NCBI RefSeq assembly: GCF_900101905.1
Contig: NZ_FNAJ01000003.1
Coordinates: 62,001-126,000 of the forward strand
DNA length: 64,000 nucleotides
Source: Myxococcus virescens
Lineage (GTDB): Bacteria > Myxococcota > Myxococcia > Myxococcales > Myxococcaceae
Reading direction: 5' to 3'
Shown: one piece after another, positions 7,256 through 16,373 of the stretch
How the letters are laid out: every line of letters begins with the position of its first letter
How positions within the stretch are numbered: the first letter of the stretch is position 1
The notes under the pieces: model-generated
Database searches by the model: none
Seen by the model: only the letters and a program-made list of their open reading frames with translations
Told to the model about the DNA's origin: nothing
Program-made: the position numbers and the translations under genes

Positions 7256-8899
7256 TCATCCGATGGGGCTGAGGCACGTGCAGGGCGTCGTGCCGGTGCA
7301 GGCTTCCCCGTCGACCGTCTGGCAGTTGAGCCGCGGGCAGCACGGGCTGGTGGGCGAGCACGCCTGACCGCTGGCGGAGCAGGTCGAACCCGTCTCGCAG
7401 GTGCCGACGATGCTCCCACCCGGGATGTTGCAGCCGAGCCCGACGCAGCAGTCCGCGGGCGAGGTGCAAGCCTGGCCCTGGGGCTGACAGGCGTTGGGGG
7501 TCGAGCAGGTGCCATTGCTGCAGATGCCGGAGCAGCAGGCGGCCCCCGAGGCACAGGCATTCCCGTTCGCGGCGCACGTGCCCGCGTCCGCCCCACCCGT
7601 GCCGCCATCCGTACCGCCTCCGCCCGGCACGGTCCCGGCACGGCACGCGTAGGCGGATTCGGAGACGAGGGAGCAGGTGGTGCCAGCACAGCACTTGGAA
7701 TCCTGCGGATCACAGGGCGTGCCCACGGGATCGCACGTCACCTTCTGGCAGGTCAGGCCGCCATCCGCGCCGGGCAGGCAGCGCGCGCCGCCGCAGCACT
7801 GGTCGGAAAACTGGCACTGCTGGTCCTGCGCGATGCAGCACGGCTCCTCGCCGGTGTAGCCCGTGGGACAGCCCGCCGGGCAGTTGTTGTTGGGGCAGCC
7901 GCCGAAGCAGCGTGGCACGCCGACGGAGTCCACCTTGCACACGGCCTTCATGCCGTCGCAGCAGGCCTCGCGGGCGTTCACGTCGATGATGCCGCCATCA
8001 GGCAGCTGGCCACTGCCGCAGATGTTGCCCACGGGGTTGCAGCCATTCGGCTTGTCACAGCGGCTCTCGCGGCAGCTCACCGCGTTGGACAGCTTCTCAC
8101 CACCACAGCACACGCCGTCGTTGGTGCAGTAGTTGCCCGTGGGACGGCAGCCGCCCACCGGCTGGCACACGGTGGTCCCGTAGCCCAGGTCCACGCATGT
8201 GCGCGAACAGCAGTTGCTGGAGCCGGAGCACGGGTTGCCGTCCTGGAGGCAACTGCCCGCGCCACCACCGCTGACCGCCACGCAGCGGCCCGGGGTGCCC
8301 GTGTTCTCCTGCGTGCACACACCTCCGCAACAGTCCGCGCCCTTCATGCACAGATCGTTATTGGCTTGGCACGAGTACGCCGGCTTGCAGATCCCCCCCT
8401 GGCAGTTGTTGGAGCAGCAGTCCCCCGCGCCGGTGCAGGCTTGGCCCGGCACCTTGCAACTGTCGGTGCTACTGGGAGGCAGCGCCGCGCACTCGCCGTC
8501 CGCGCCGCAGAGCTTCGTGCAGCACGCCTCCGCGCTGGCGCACATGCTGCCCACGTCCAGGCACTGCAGCGTGGAGCACTTGCCGTCCAGGCAGCTGTTC
8601 GTGCAGCACTCAATGCCGCTGGTGCAGGTCTCGCCCGCGGCGGTGCACTGGGCACTGGGGGCAGGACAGACGCCCGTATCAGAGCAGAGGCCGGTACAGC
8701 ACTGGGCGCCCGAGTCCCGGCTGCACGCCGTGCCTTCGCCGAGGCACTGGGAGCCGGGCCCCGCGTCGGGCAGGGGCTGCCCCGCGTCCGTTCCGGCATC
8801 CACCGTGACTGGCGGGGGGTTGGGCGGCTTGTCGCTGTCTCCACTGCTACAAGCCACGAGACCCAAGGCCAACAACAACAGCCAGCGGTTTGCCTTCAT
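7256..8899 (-). CDS. Cysteine-rich repeat lipoprotein
   Basis: A 547-residue protein. I chose the start MKANRWLLLL (ATG at 8899) because it gives a clean signal peptide and lipobox (LGLVACSS); an ATG 24 codons upstream would spoil it. The whole mature part is built of ~35-45-residue modules with the pattern C-x(5-7)-C-x(4-6)-CC-x(3)-C-x(4-6)-C, about a dozen copies, for example CTSGIECCTNSCLDGKC. The spacing resembles disulfide knots such as Dickkopf-like or knottin modules. The linker after the lipid Cys is Pro/Asp-rich. Expected to be an exported, heavily disulfide-bonded surface protein; binding partner unknown. Confidence 0.85.
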   Translation of the reverse strand: MKANRWLLLLALGLVACSSGDSDKPPNPPPVTVDAGTDAGQPLPDAGPGSQCLGEGTACSRDSGAQCCTGLCSDTGVCPAPSAQCTAAGETCTSGIECCTNSCLDGKCSTLQCLDVGSMCASAEACCTKLCGADGECAALPPSSTDSCKVPGQACTGAGDCCSNNCQGGICKPAYSCQANNDLCMKGADCCGGVCTQENTGTPGRCVAVSGGGAGSCLQDGNPCSGSSNCCSRTCVDLGYGTTVCQPVGGCRPTGNYCTNDGVCCGGEKLSNAVSCRESRCDKPNGCNPVGNICGSGQLPDGGIIDVNAREACCDGMKAVCKVDSVGVPRCFGGCPNNNCPAGCPTGYTGEEPCCIAQDQQCQFSDQCCGGARCLPGADGGLTCQKVTCDPVGTPCDPQDSKCCAGTTCSLVSESAYACRAGTVPGGGGTDGGTGGADAGTCAANGNACASGAACCSGICSNGTCSTPNACQPQGQACTSPADCCVGLGCNIPGGSIVGTCETGSTCSASGQACSPTSPCCPRLNCQTVDGEACTGTTPCTCLSPIG

Positions 8900-9088
8900 C
8901 CCCACAAGACCTCGGCCAGTGGCTACCGGCCACGCGGTCAGCCCCTCCACCCGCCAGCCCGTCGGCGCCAATCCCCAACCGCGCCGCCGCCTTCACTCGC
9001 GATACTCCTCGCGCTCCGACATCGAACACCCTTCCATCGCATCGGGGGTGTCCACGGAAGCGGGGGACTCTCAAGGCGCCTAGGGCGC

Positions 9089-10207
9089 TCAGCCCCCGTG
9101 GCCTCCCGCCGGTACCAGGACGTGCGTCAGGACGTACTTCTTGAGGCGCCGGCGGAGCTCATCCTCCAGGGTGAGCGCGATTTGCGGGTGAACGCGCGCG
9201 CCCACCTCGAATAACACCGCCTCCAGCAGCAGCCCCTCCTGGGCGATGGCGAAGAGGCGGTCCAGCGTGGGGTCCGAGGCCTCCGTCTTGCCCTCCGCCT
9301 TCTGGCTCTCATGGACGGCCAGCGCCGATGCCAGGCACTCCATCTCCTCCACGGAGGTGAACTGCTCCTCGGTGGAGCCCGTCATCTTCGCCCGGTGTGA
9401 CGGCTCGCCCAGCCACAGGGCCTTGCAGTTGGCGAACGCCAGCCAGGCTGGGTCATGGTTGGGGTCGAACTGGATGGAGACGCCCTGCGCGTCGCGCTCG
9501 GCATACCCGCGCGGGACAATGGTGTCGCCGCGGATGACGAGCCCCAGGTGCGCGTTGGTGCGGAAGAACTGGCGGATGACGGGGTAGCGCGGGCTCAGCG
9601 CCAGGCACTGCGCCCAGGCATCCAGCGCCTCCTCGAAGCGCCCCAGCTTCGCCAGGGCATTGCCCTGGAAGAACCAGGCACGGTGGTCATAGGGGTTGAG
9701 GGTGGTGGCGCGGACGTAGTGCTCCAGCGCGGCGGCCGCGTCTCCGGCGAAGTAGTCCGCGTCACCCCGGAAGACCCACGCCACGTAGCACTCGGGACAC
9801 AGGTCCGTGGCCTGGGCGTACAGCTTCGCGGCCTCGTCGTAGCGCTTCGCCTGGAAGTGGGGCTCGGCCTCATCGAGCAGGGCTTTCATCCCGGCGGGCG
9901 TGGGCCACTCGCGGATGGTGCGGCGGCCGTCCTCCACCTCCACCTGGGGGACGTCAATCAGGGCCACGCGCTGAGGCCACAGCTGGTCGCCCCACCCGCC
10001 CGGGGGTGAGTCCTTGCCCTCGACCCGATAGGCGACCTTGGAATCCTCCAGCACCTTCACGATTTCAGAGGGCGAGAGGTACGCCGGTGTCGCGTGCTCC
10101 GCCTGGGACGTCTCGGCGGCTTCGGGAGGCGCTGCTGGAACGGGCTTCGGCGTGGACGCGCACCCGAGGACGAAGGAACAACCAAGGACGATGAAGAATG
10201 GACGCAC
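9089..10207 (-). CDS. TPR-containing lipoprotein
   Basis: A 372-residue protein. The GTG at 10207 was chosen because it is directly followed by a compact signal peptide and lipobox (RPFFIVLGCSFVLGCAS) and preceded by GAAGGGG; the frame is open upstream but no start there gives a signal peptide. Residues ~110-230 contain about three tetratricopeptide repeats (AEPHFQAKRYDEAAKLYAQA, ALEHYVRATTLNPYDHRAWF and FEEALDAWAQCLALSPRYP). The C-terminal ~140 residues match no family I know. TPRs usually mediate protein-protein contacts; the partner is unknown. It lies ~190 bp upstream of the cysteine-rich lipoprotein gene. Confidence 0.75.
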   Translation of the reverse strand: MRPFFIVLGCSFVLGCASTPKPVPAAPPEAAETSQAEHATPAYLSPSEIVKVLEDSKVAYRVEGKDSPPGGWGDQLWPQRVALIDVPQVEVEDGRRTIREWPTPAGMKALLDEAEPHFQAKRYDEAAKLYAQATDLCPECYVAWVFRGDADYFAGDAAAALEHYVRATTLNPYDHRAWFFQGNALAKLGRFEEALDAWAQCLALSPRYPVIRQFFRTNAHLGLVIRGDTIVPRGYAERDAQGVSIQFDPNHDPAWLAFANCKALWLGEPSHRAKMTGSTEEQFTSVEEMECLASALAVHESQKAEGKTEASDPTLDRLFAIAQEGLLLEAVLFEVGARVHPQIALTLEDELRRRLKKYVLTHVLVPAGGHGG

Positions 10208-10491
10208 GCGCGAGGGCCCCTTCGAAGGATGCGAGGACAACGGCCACCAGTCTATGCCCGGGAGTTCCTCCATCCGGAGCCTCGAAACACATCGACACGT
10301 CCCGAGCCTCCTCGGCTGGGAGATGTCCACCGCCAGGCAAGCACTTCGGAAGTGGCTTGAAAGGGCTCGCGGGGCTGGCGCGCCTTCGTGAGCAGGGAGC
10401 GCCCAGGGCTCGCCCATCGTCCTCGCGCCGCAGGTCCTCCTCCGGCCCCGTCAAGTCATCGTGAGCCGCATGAGCGCTCGCGACACCCGGC

Positions 10492-11766
10492 TCAGGGGTG
10501 CGTGCCAACGGTGAGGTCGATGACCCTGGCAGCCCCGGCGCGCAGCACCTTGGCGTGCACGGTCTGGCCCACACGTTCCGGAGGCAGTTGCGCGACCAGG
10601 TCATCCACCTCTCGCAATGGCTGCCCCTCGAGCGTGAGCAGCGTGTCGCCCGGATGCAGCCCCGCCTCCTCGGCCGGGCCATCCGGCTCCACGCTCGCGA
10701 CCTTGAGGCCACTCTGGGTGCCATGGGCCTTCGCGAGCCTCTCCGGCAGCCGGACGGGGAAGGCCCCCATCCCGAGGTAGCCGCTCGGCGCTTGTGCGGG
10801 CGCCTTCGTGGACGTGGCCTCGGTGCTGGGCGGCGACTTCTTCACCCCTGGCTTCGCTGCCCCTCGAGCAATCTCGCGCGTGGTGTCCTTCATCGCCTTG
10901 CGCGCGCCGCTCGCAGCCTCACCGCCCTTGCGCGCTGCGCCCCGGGTCGCCTCTGCGAACGCGCGTGTTGCACCCTGGGCGCTCTTGGTGACCTCGTCGA
11001 AGGCGCGTGTTGCGTCCCGGGCGCCCTCGGCGACGTCTCGCGCCACTTCCTTCGCCCTCACCGCGGGCTCGCGCGGCGCTCGCTCCTTCATGTCGCGCTT
11101 GCGTGGCGCCCCCTGCTTCGGCCCTCCAGCCTTCTGCAGGCGCAGGCGCGTTGCGGCCGGGGGCCGCCCCACTCCACCACCATGGGTCGCCATGGACATG
11201 CCTTCGCGCAATCGCTCCTTGAAGCCCTCGGCCACTCCGCCCTGCGTCGGCGCTCCACCCGCGCCACCCCTCAGCAACCGCTGACGCGCGGCGGCTGGGG
11301 GCCGACCCACTCCACCATGGGTCGCCAGGAACATGCCTTCGCGCAATCGTTCTTGGAAGGCCTCGGCCACTCCCTTCTCGCCCCCCTTCTCCGCCATCTT
11401 ACGGAGCAGCCGCCCGGCGAGCAGTCCAATGCCCAGGAGCCCAAGGATGGAGCTCCCCGGCTTCGCCTTCAGCTTCTTTTGCGCGGCGCGGAGCAACTCC
11501 TCCATCGACGCTTCCTGAAGGTAGAGGGTGGTCTCCTGGAGAACGCGGCTTCCCCCCTCGAGCACGGGCAGCGTCAGCACGGTCGGCAACCGCCTTGCCG
11601 CGACCGTGAGGAGCCTCGCTCCGGACTGCGCGACGTTGGCGATGAGCGCCTCGCGCTGCGAGTGGAGCCGTTCCAGTTCCTGCGCCTGTACATCCTGGGG
11701 GAGCGTCTCTTGCTGGACGCGCTTGCGCGTGTTCCCCCCGTTCGCATTTCCTTTGACCGAGGCCAT
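10492..11766 (-). CDS. PDZ protein with amphipathic helical repeats, gvp-linked
   Basis: A 424-residue protein. The N-terminal third is helical, followed by a short hydrophobic stretch near residue 110 (ILGLLGIGLLAGRLL). Two near-identical ~40-residue units follow (FQERLREGMFLATHGG and FKERLREGMSMATHGG). Residues ~235-310 carry 11-residue-type Ala/Arg/Glu helical repeats (ARDVAEGARDATRAF, EATRGAARKGGEAASG) like LEA or apolipoprotein repeats. The C-terminus (~335-424) is a PDZ domain (LGMGAFPVRLPERLAK, VEPDGPAEEAGLHPGD, LLTLEGQPLREVDDL). It is transcribed away from the gas-vesicle genes from a shared ~340-bp region. No protease domain is present, so it is probably an adaptor. Confidence 0.7.
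   Translation of the reverse strand: MASVKGNANGGNTRKRVQQETLPQDVQAQELERLHSQREALIANVAQSGARLLTVAARRLPTVLTLPVLEGGSRVLQETTLYLQEASMEELLRAAQKKLKAKPGSSILGLLGIGLLAGRLLRKMAEKGGEKGVAEAFQERLREGMFLATHGGVGRPPAAARQRLLRGGAGGAPTQGGVAEGFKERLREGMSMATHGGGVGRPPAATRLRLQKAGGPKQGAPRKRDMKERAPREPAVRAKEVARDVAEGARDATRAFDEVTKSAQGATRAFAEATRGAARKGGEAASGARKAMKDTTREIARGAAKPGVKKSPPSTEATSTKAPAQAPSGYLGMGAFPVRLPERLAKAHGTQSGLKVASVEPDGPAEEAGLHPGDTLLTLEGQPLREVDDLVAQLPPERVGQTVHAKVLRAGAARVIDLTVGTHP
11159..11372. repeat. Direct repeat inside PDZ gene
   Basis: Two copies of a ~75-bp unit, at about 11161-11239 and 11297-11371, share CACCATGGGTCGCCA, ATGCCTTCGCGCAATCG and GGCCTCGGCCACTCC-like blocks with few differences. They encode the duplicated LREGM...ATHGG units of the PDZ protein, so this looks like a recent intragenic duplication. 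Confidence 0.75.
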
Positions 11767-12106
11767 GGGTGCTCACACCGCTGACGCACACGCGTGCCAG
11801 ACGCGCATGTGTTGTCCATGGAGAACGTAGACACGCCAGGCGGCGGAGTTCAGGGAGGTGAGGCGGCCCCGCCCCTCCCACCCCTGCCAGGTCGATCTGC
11901 CACCTCCCGGGCGATGGGCAGAGGGCCGCCGTGACTGACGAGCCCCCTCAGGCGATGCGCCAATACCCGCCACCAGGCATCACCAGCCGGCCCCTATCCG
12001 TGCCGCTCCTCGCCGGACATGGGGCGGGCGGAATCCCCACCTTCGCGTCTTGCCGCTGGGCATGGAGGGGGTGATGCCAGAGCTTTGAATCACGACAGGT
12101 GGAGCC
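11767..12106. promoter_or_regulatory. Divergent control region, PDZ gene / gvp operon
   Basis: About 340 bp without a supported gene separate the two divergent transcription units. The stretch contains an imperfect GC-rich inverted repeat near 11856-11882 (GGGAGGTGAGGCGG / CCGCCCCTCCC). A good ribosome binding site (GGTGGAG, 12099-12105) precedes the first gvp ATG. I could not identify a convincing -35/-10 or -24/-12 element. Confidence 0.5.
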
Positions 12107-12631
12107 ATGGCAGAGAAGACCGGCATCAGCGGTGGAGGGTTCCTCGAAGGAATCACCACCCTCGTCACGAAACTGGCGGAGCTCGCGGAGAAGGGCGAAC
12201 AGCTCCAACGCTCCGGAGAGTTCGGAGCCTCCGACAAGGGGCTCAGGGGCGTCTATGGCTTCAACGTGCGGATCGGAGGAGGCGCACCCGGTCAACCGAG
12301 CGGCATTCCGCGCGTGGAGCCCTTCGGGAACATCCGCCAGGACCACCAGACCGGCAAGGCAGTCGTCCACCCCATCCGCGAGCCCCTGGTGGATGTCTTC
12401 GAGGAGGGGCCGGATGTGCTGGTGGTGGCCGAGCTGCCAGGTGTCGACCGCAAGGACATCACGCTGGAGCTCCGCGAAGACATCCTGACCCTGCATGCCG
12501 AGCACGGGGCGCTCAAGTACCACAAGGAGGTCCTGCTCCCCAGGCGCTTCACCCGCCGGCAGATGCACACCAGTTGCCACAACGGCGTCCTCGAGATCCG
12601 CCTCACCGCCCAGGAGGAGCGCCGCTCGTGA
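12107..12631 (+). CDS. gvpH: Hsp20-family protein, GvpH-like
   Basis: A 174-residue protein. The N-terminal ~90 residues are variable and Gly-rich, with an early helix (FLEGITTLVTKLAELAEKG). The C-terminal half is an alpha-crystallin domain (PLVDVFEEGPDVLVVAELPG, then KDITLELREDILTLHAE, ending NGVLEIRLTA). GvpH-like small heat-shock proteins are known in gas-vesicle clusters, where they are thought to keep GvpA-type proteins soluble. It is the first gene of the run and overlaps the AAA ATPase start (GTGA). Strong RBS GGTGGAG. An ordinary Hsp20 is the alternative, but the neighbours favour GvpH. Confidence 0.85.
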   Translation: MAEKTGISGGGFLEGITTLVTKLAELAEKGEQLQRSGEFGASDKGLRGVYGFNVRIGGGAPGQPSGIPRVEPFGNIRQDHQTGKAVVHPIREPLVDVFEEGPDVLVVAELPGVDRKDITLELREDILTLHAEHGALKYHKEVLLPRRFTRRQMHTSCHNGVLEIRLTAQEERRS

Positions 12632-14763
12632 CCGTCGCGACACGGGAACATACGCAGACACTGCGTGCCGCCGAGTCCCTCGGCAAGGACCTGGGCCGTG
12701 GCCTCGCCCGCATGGACCCCGCCGACATGCAGCGGCTGGGGGCACATATCGGCGACATCGTCACGCTGTCCGGCAAGCGCCGCAGCGCGGCCAAGGTGAT
12801 GCCCTCCTACCCGGACGCCCGGGGGCGCGGAATCCTCCAGATTGACGGTGTGACCCGGGCCAACACCGGGGTGCAGTTGGACGAGCCGGTGAAGCTGAGC
12901 CTGGCCCCCGCCCGACACGCCGAGAAGGTCGTGCTGGCGCCCCTGGAGTTCACCCCCACGCAGCGTGACCTGGCCTACATCGGCACGCTGCTGGACGGAT
13001 TGCCGGTGGTGAAGGGAGACCGGGTCCGGGCGCTGCTGTTCGGCAGCCGCACGGCCGACTTCCGCGTCGTCGAGACCGCTCCCGTGGGGGCGGTGGTGAT
13101 TCACCCCAACACCCTGCTGGAGGTCGCCAAGGCGCCGGAGAAGGAGAAGGTGACGCACGAGCGGGCGCGCGCCGTCAGCTACGAGGACGTGGGAGGGCTG
13201 AAGCGGGAGCTGGGCCGCATCCGCGAGATCGTGGAGCTGCCGCTGCGGTATCCGGAGGTGTTCGAGCGGCTCGGGATCGACGCCCCCAAGGGGGTGCTGC
13301 TGTATGGCCCGCCGGGCTGCGGCAAGACGCTGATCGCCCGGGCGGTGGCCAACGAGACGGCGGCGGCGTTCTTCACCATCACCGGCCCGGAGATCATGCA
13401 CAAGTTCTACGGAGAGAGTGAGGCCCACCTCCGGCAGATCTTCGACGAGGCCCAGCGCAGGGCCCCGGCCATCATCTTCGTGGACGAGATAGACGCCATC
13501 GCTCCCCGGCGCGAGAACGTGCAGGGCGAGGTGGAGAAGCGCGTGGTGGCGCAGCTGCTGTCGCTGATGGACGGCCTGGCCCAACGCCGGCACGTCATCG
13601 TGCTGGCTGCCACCAACATCCCCAACGTGCTGGACCCGGCGCTGCGCCGCCCGGGGCGGTTCGACCGCGAGATCGCCATCTCCATCCCCGACCGCACGTC
13701 GCGCAAGGAGATCCTCGCCATCCACAGCCGGGGCATGCCGCTGGCAGAGGACGTGGACGTGGACCATCTGGCGGCCGTGACGCATGGCTTCGTAGGCGCA
13801 GACCTCCAGGCCCTGTGCCGCGAGGCGGCGATGATCTGCCTGCGCCGGCTGATTCCCCACATCGACTTCGCCTCGGCCGAGATTCCCTACGACGAGCTGA
13901 TGCAGGTCCAGGTGACGATGGCCGACTTCCAGGCGGCGCTGCACGAGGTGGGGCCATCGGCGATCCGCGAGGTGTTCGTGGAGACCCCGGACGTGGGCTG
14001 GAAGGACGTGGGTGGACTGGGGCAGCTCAAGCAGCGGCTCATCGAGGCGGTGGAGTGGCCGCTCCGGTACCCCGAGGAGTTCGCGCGGGCCAAGGTCCGC
14101 CCCCCCAAGGGCGTGCTGCTGAGCGGCCCTCCCGGCTGCGGCAAGACGCTGATGGCCAAGGCCGCCGCCCACGAGAGCCAGGTCAACTTCATCTCGGTCA
14201 AGGGCCCGGCGCTGCTCAGCAAGTTCGTGGGGGAGTCCGAGAGGGGGGTGCGCGAGACCTTCCAGAAGGCCCGTCAGGCGGCCCCCTGCATCATCTTCTT
14301 CGATGAGATCGACTCGCTCGTGCCGACGCGCTCCGCCGGGGGGATGGACGAGCGCGTCACGGAGAGGGTCGTCAGCCAGTTCCTGTCCGAAATGGATGGC
14401 ATCGAGGAGCTGACTGGCGTGCTGGTGCTTGCGGCCACCAACCGCGAGGACCTGCTCGACCCTGCGCTGCTGCGCCCGGGACGCTTCGACCTGCTCGTCG
14501 ACGTGCCGCTGCCGGACCGCGAGGCGCGGCGCGACATCTTCCAGGTCCACCTGCGCGACAAGCCGGTGGAGAAGGACCTCGACCTGGGCGTGCTCGCTGC
14601 ACGCAGCGAGTCCTTCTCCGGCGCCGACATCCAGGCCGTGTGCAACCAGGCCGCCTGGGATGCCGTGCGTCACGTCATCAGCGGCAAGGGAAAGCGCCTC
14701 GTCATCACATCCGAGCGCCTGCTCAAGGCGATTCGTGGACACAAGGAGGCACGCCGGTCATGA
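12628..14763 (+). CDS. CDC48/VAT-like double AAA+ ATPase in gvp operon
   Basis: A 711-residue protein starting at a GTG that overlaps the gvpH stop. Residues ~20-180 form an N-terminal double-psi barrel and beta-clam as in archaeal VAT/CDC48. AAA ring D1 has Walker A GPPGCGKT with Lys233 and Walker B IIFVDEIDAI. D2 has GPPGCGKT with Lys506 and IIFFDEIDSL. Both rings have the second-region-of-homology arginines (LRRPGRFDRE, LLRPGRFDLL), so both look catalytically competent. Such ATPases unfold or extract proteins through a central pore. Gas-vesicle clusters often carry an AAA protein of the GvpN/MoxR kind; this one is of a different class and may take its place, which is inference. Confidence 0.9.
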   Translation: MTVATREHTQTLRAAESLGKDLGRGLARMDPADMQRLGAHIGDIVTLSGKRRSAAKVMPSYPDARGRGILQIDGVTRANTGVQLDEPVKLSLAPARHAEKVVLAPLEFTPTQRDLAYIGTLLDGLPVVKGDRVRALLFGSRTADFRVVETAPVGAVVIHPNTLLEVAKAPEKEKVTHERARAVSYEDVGGLKRELGRIREIVELPLRYPEVFERLGIDAPKGVLLYGPPGCGKTLIARAVANETAAAFFTITGPEIMHKFYGESEAHLRQIFDEAQRRAPAIIFVDEIDAIAPRRENVQGEVEKRVVAQLLSLMDGLAQRRHVIVLAATNIPNVLDPALRRPGRFDREIAISIPDRTSRKEILAIHSRGMPLAEDVDVDHLAAVTHGFVGADLQALCREAAMICLRRLIPHIDFASAEIPYDELMQVQVTMADFQAALHEVGPSAIREVFVETPDVGWKDVGGLGQLKQRLIEAVEWPLRYPEEFARAKVRPPKGVLLSGPPGCGKTLMAKAAAHESQVNFISVKGPALLSKFVGESERGVRETFQKARQAAPCIIFFDEIDSLVPTRSAGGMDERVTERVVSQFLSEMDGIEELTGVLVLAATNREDLLDPALLRPGRFDLLVDVPLPDREARRDIFQVHLRDKPVEKDLDLGVLAARSESFSGADIQAVCNQAAWDAVRHVISGKGKRLVITSERLLKAIRGHKEARRS

Positions 14764-15602
14764 GAGCCCACGGCCATCCCGATGTGCAGAGGCGTCGCAA
14801 GGGCCAGCAGGCCCTGTACGTCTATGGCTTCACGCGGGCAGGAGCGGTGGAGCGCTTCTCCGTTCCCGGTGTCAGCGGCGCCGCCGACGTGCGGACGCTG
14901 AAGCTGGGGACCCTTGCCGCCATCTACAGTCCTCTTTCGATGGAGGAGTTCCTGGGGCCGGAGGGTGCGGACCACACCCAGGACCTGGAGTGGGTGGCCC
15001 CCCGGGCGGTCAGGCACGAGGGCGTGCTCGAGGAGGTGATGCAGTCCTCGCCGGTGCTTCCGGTGAGCTTCGGGGCGATCTTCTCCTCACCGCGAGCGCT
15101 GTCCGAGGCGGTCGACGCCCACCGGCAGGAGATCTCCAGCTTCCTCGACGACATCGCCGACAAGGAGGAATGGGCAGTCAAGGTCTACGCCAACGCCCAG
15201 CGCCTGCGCGCGCATCTGGAGCAAGCGCCTGAGTTCCGCCAGCGCCTCCAGCACCTCCCCGAGTCTCCCGGCGCGCGCTACTTCCACGAGAAGAAGATGC
15301 AGCGCGAGCTCGACGTGCGCAGCCGCAACGAGGGACAGCGCCTGGCGGCCCACATCCGCGAGGAGCTCGCCCCGGGGGCGCTCTCGGTGAAACCCCTGCG
15401 CCTGGCAGACCGCGGAATCTCGGGCCGGCAGGACGACATGGTGCTGAACGCCGCGTTCCTGGTGCACTCCGGGCAGGTGAAGCGGTTCACCCAGCGCGTG
15501 CAGCAGCTCGCGGCCCGGTACCAGCCGCAGGGGTTGACGGTGGAGGCGACCGGCCCCTGGCCTCCCTACAGCTTCTGCCCCAGCCTGGAGGAGCGGCCGT
15601 GA
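14760..15602 (+). CDS. GvpF/GvpL family protein (copy 1)
   Basis: A 280-residue protein whose ATG overlaps the ATPase stop (ATGA). GvpF/L features: ALYVYGFTRAG near the N-terminus, HEGVLEEVMQSSPVLPVSFGAIFSS in the ferredoxin-like N-domain, a helical middle, and the C-terminal TGPWPPYSF motif typical of the family. The extra N-terminal ~17 residues are basic. GvpF/L proteins are minor components that bind GvpA-type proteins and help nucleate the vesicle. It overlaps the next gene by 4 bp (GTGA). It has only modest resemblance to the other two copies in the cluster. Confidence 0.85.
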   Translation: MRAHGHPDVQRRRKGQQALYVYGFTRAGAVERFSVPGVSGAADVRTLKLGTLAAIYSPLSMEEFLGPEGADHTQDLEWVAPRAVRHEGVLEEVMQSSPVLPVSFGAIFSSPRALSEAVDAHRQEISSFLDDIADKEEWAVKVYANAQRLRAHLEQAPEFRQRLQHLPESPGARYFHEKKMQRELDVRSRNEGQRLAAHIREELAPGALSVKPLRLADRGISGRQDDMVLNAAFLVHSGQVKRFTQRVQQLAARYQPQGLTVEATGPWPPYSFCPSLEERP

Positions 15603-16366
15603 AGTCAATCGTGTACGGCATCCTGGACTCACGGCAGGCAGCGAAGGAGGCCCTGCCGCCGGGGCTGAACCAGGCGCCGCTGATGGCGGTGAAGCACGGC
15701 AACCTGGCTGCGGCCATCTCGCCGGTGGCGGAGGAGCTGGCCTCCTCGGCCGGCATCGAGCAGGCGCTGGAGTACGCCCGGGTGGTCGAGCAGCTGCACC
15801 GCCGACTGGCGGTGTTACCCATGCGCTACGGCTGCTTCGTCCATCACCCCGAGCAGGTGGTGGAGTTCCTGCACCGTTACGAGCGGCAGTTCTCTGACGC
15901 GCTGGCTCAGGTGGAGGGCTGTGACGAGATGGGGCTGCGCATCCTGTTCAAGGAGTCGGACATGACCGAGCCCCCGGAGCAGACAGGGGCGCCCACCGGG
16001 GCGGACGCCCAGACGCGCGGACGGGCCTACCTGGACAACCGGCGTCGCTTCTACGCGGAGCAGACACGTGTGGACCGCGCTGCCCAGCGCATGGCGGAGC
16101 GGGCGCAGGCGGCCTTCTCCGGGTTGTTCGTCCGCTGCACCTGGGACCATGCCGCTCGCCCAGACGGGCAGCTGCTCTCCATGGCCTTCCTGGTGGAGCG
16201 CCCCAAGCTCGCCGAGTTCCGGCGGGCCTTCCTTCGCTTTCAGAAAGACTGCCCCGGCAATGTGATGTTCAGCGGCCCGTGGCCCCCCTACGGCTTCGTG
16301 GCAGACCTGGCAAAGCCTGCCGTCGCAGCCCTCGCCGAGTTGGAGCACCTCCAAGAGAAAGGATGA
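15599..16366 (+). CDS. GvpF/GvpL family protein (copy 2)
   Basis: A 255-residue protein with a GTG start overlapping copy 1. Diagnostic parts are the N-terminal [13 protein letters not shown] strand, the [20 protein letters not shown] segment that corresponds to LPVSFGA in other members, a polar coiled middle (residues ~130-170) and the C-terminal [10 protein letters not shown] motif. Role inferred from the family: a gas-vesicle assembly factor binding GvpA/J proteins. The gvpA-like gene follows 7 bp downstream. The three F/L copies are divergent, which suggests different partners rather than recent duplication. Confidence 0.85.
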   Translation: MKSIVYGILDSRQAAKEALPPGLNQAPLMAVKHGNLAAAISPVAEELASSAGIEQALEYARVVEQLHRRLAVLPMRYGCFVHHPEQVVEFLHRYERQFSDALAQVEGCDEMGLRILFKESDMTEPPEQTGAPTGADAQTRGRAYLDNRRRFYAEQTRVDRAAQRMAERAQAAFSGLFVRCTWDHAARPDGQLLSMAFLVERPKLAEFRRAFLRFQKDCPGNVMFSGPWPPYGFVADLAKPAVAALAELEHLQEKG

Positions 16367-16373
16367 ATACGTC

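Noticed and set aside
10208..10491. Coding region between TPR lipoprotein and PDZ gene
   Set aside because: Frames present are extensions of the TPR lipoprotein or the PDZ gene complement; no independent start with ribosome site.
13407..13862. Minus-strand frames across the CDC48-like gene
   Set aside because: They are antisense to a well-supported gene with intact Walker motifs and show no domain of their own.
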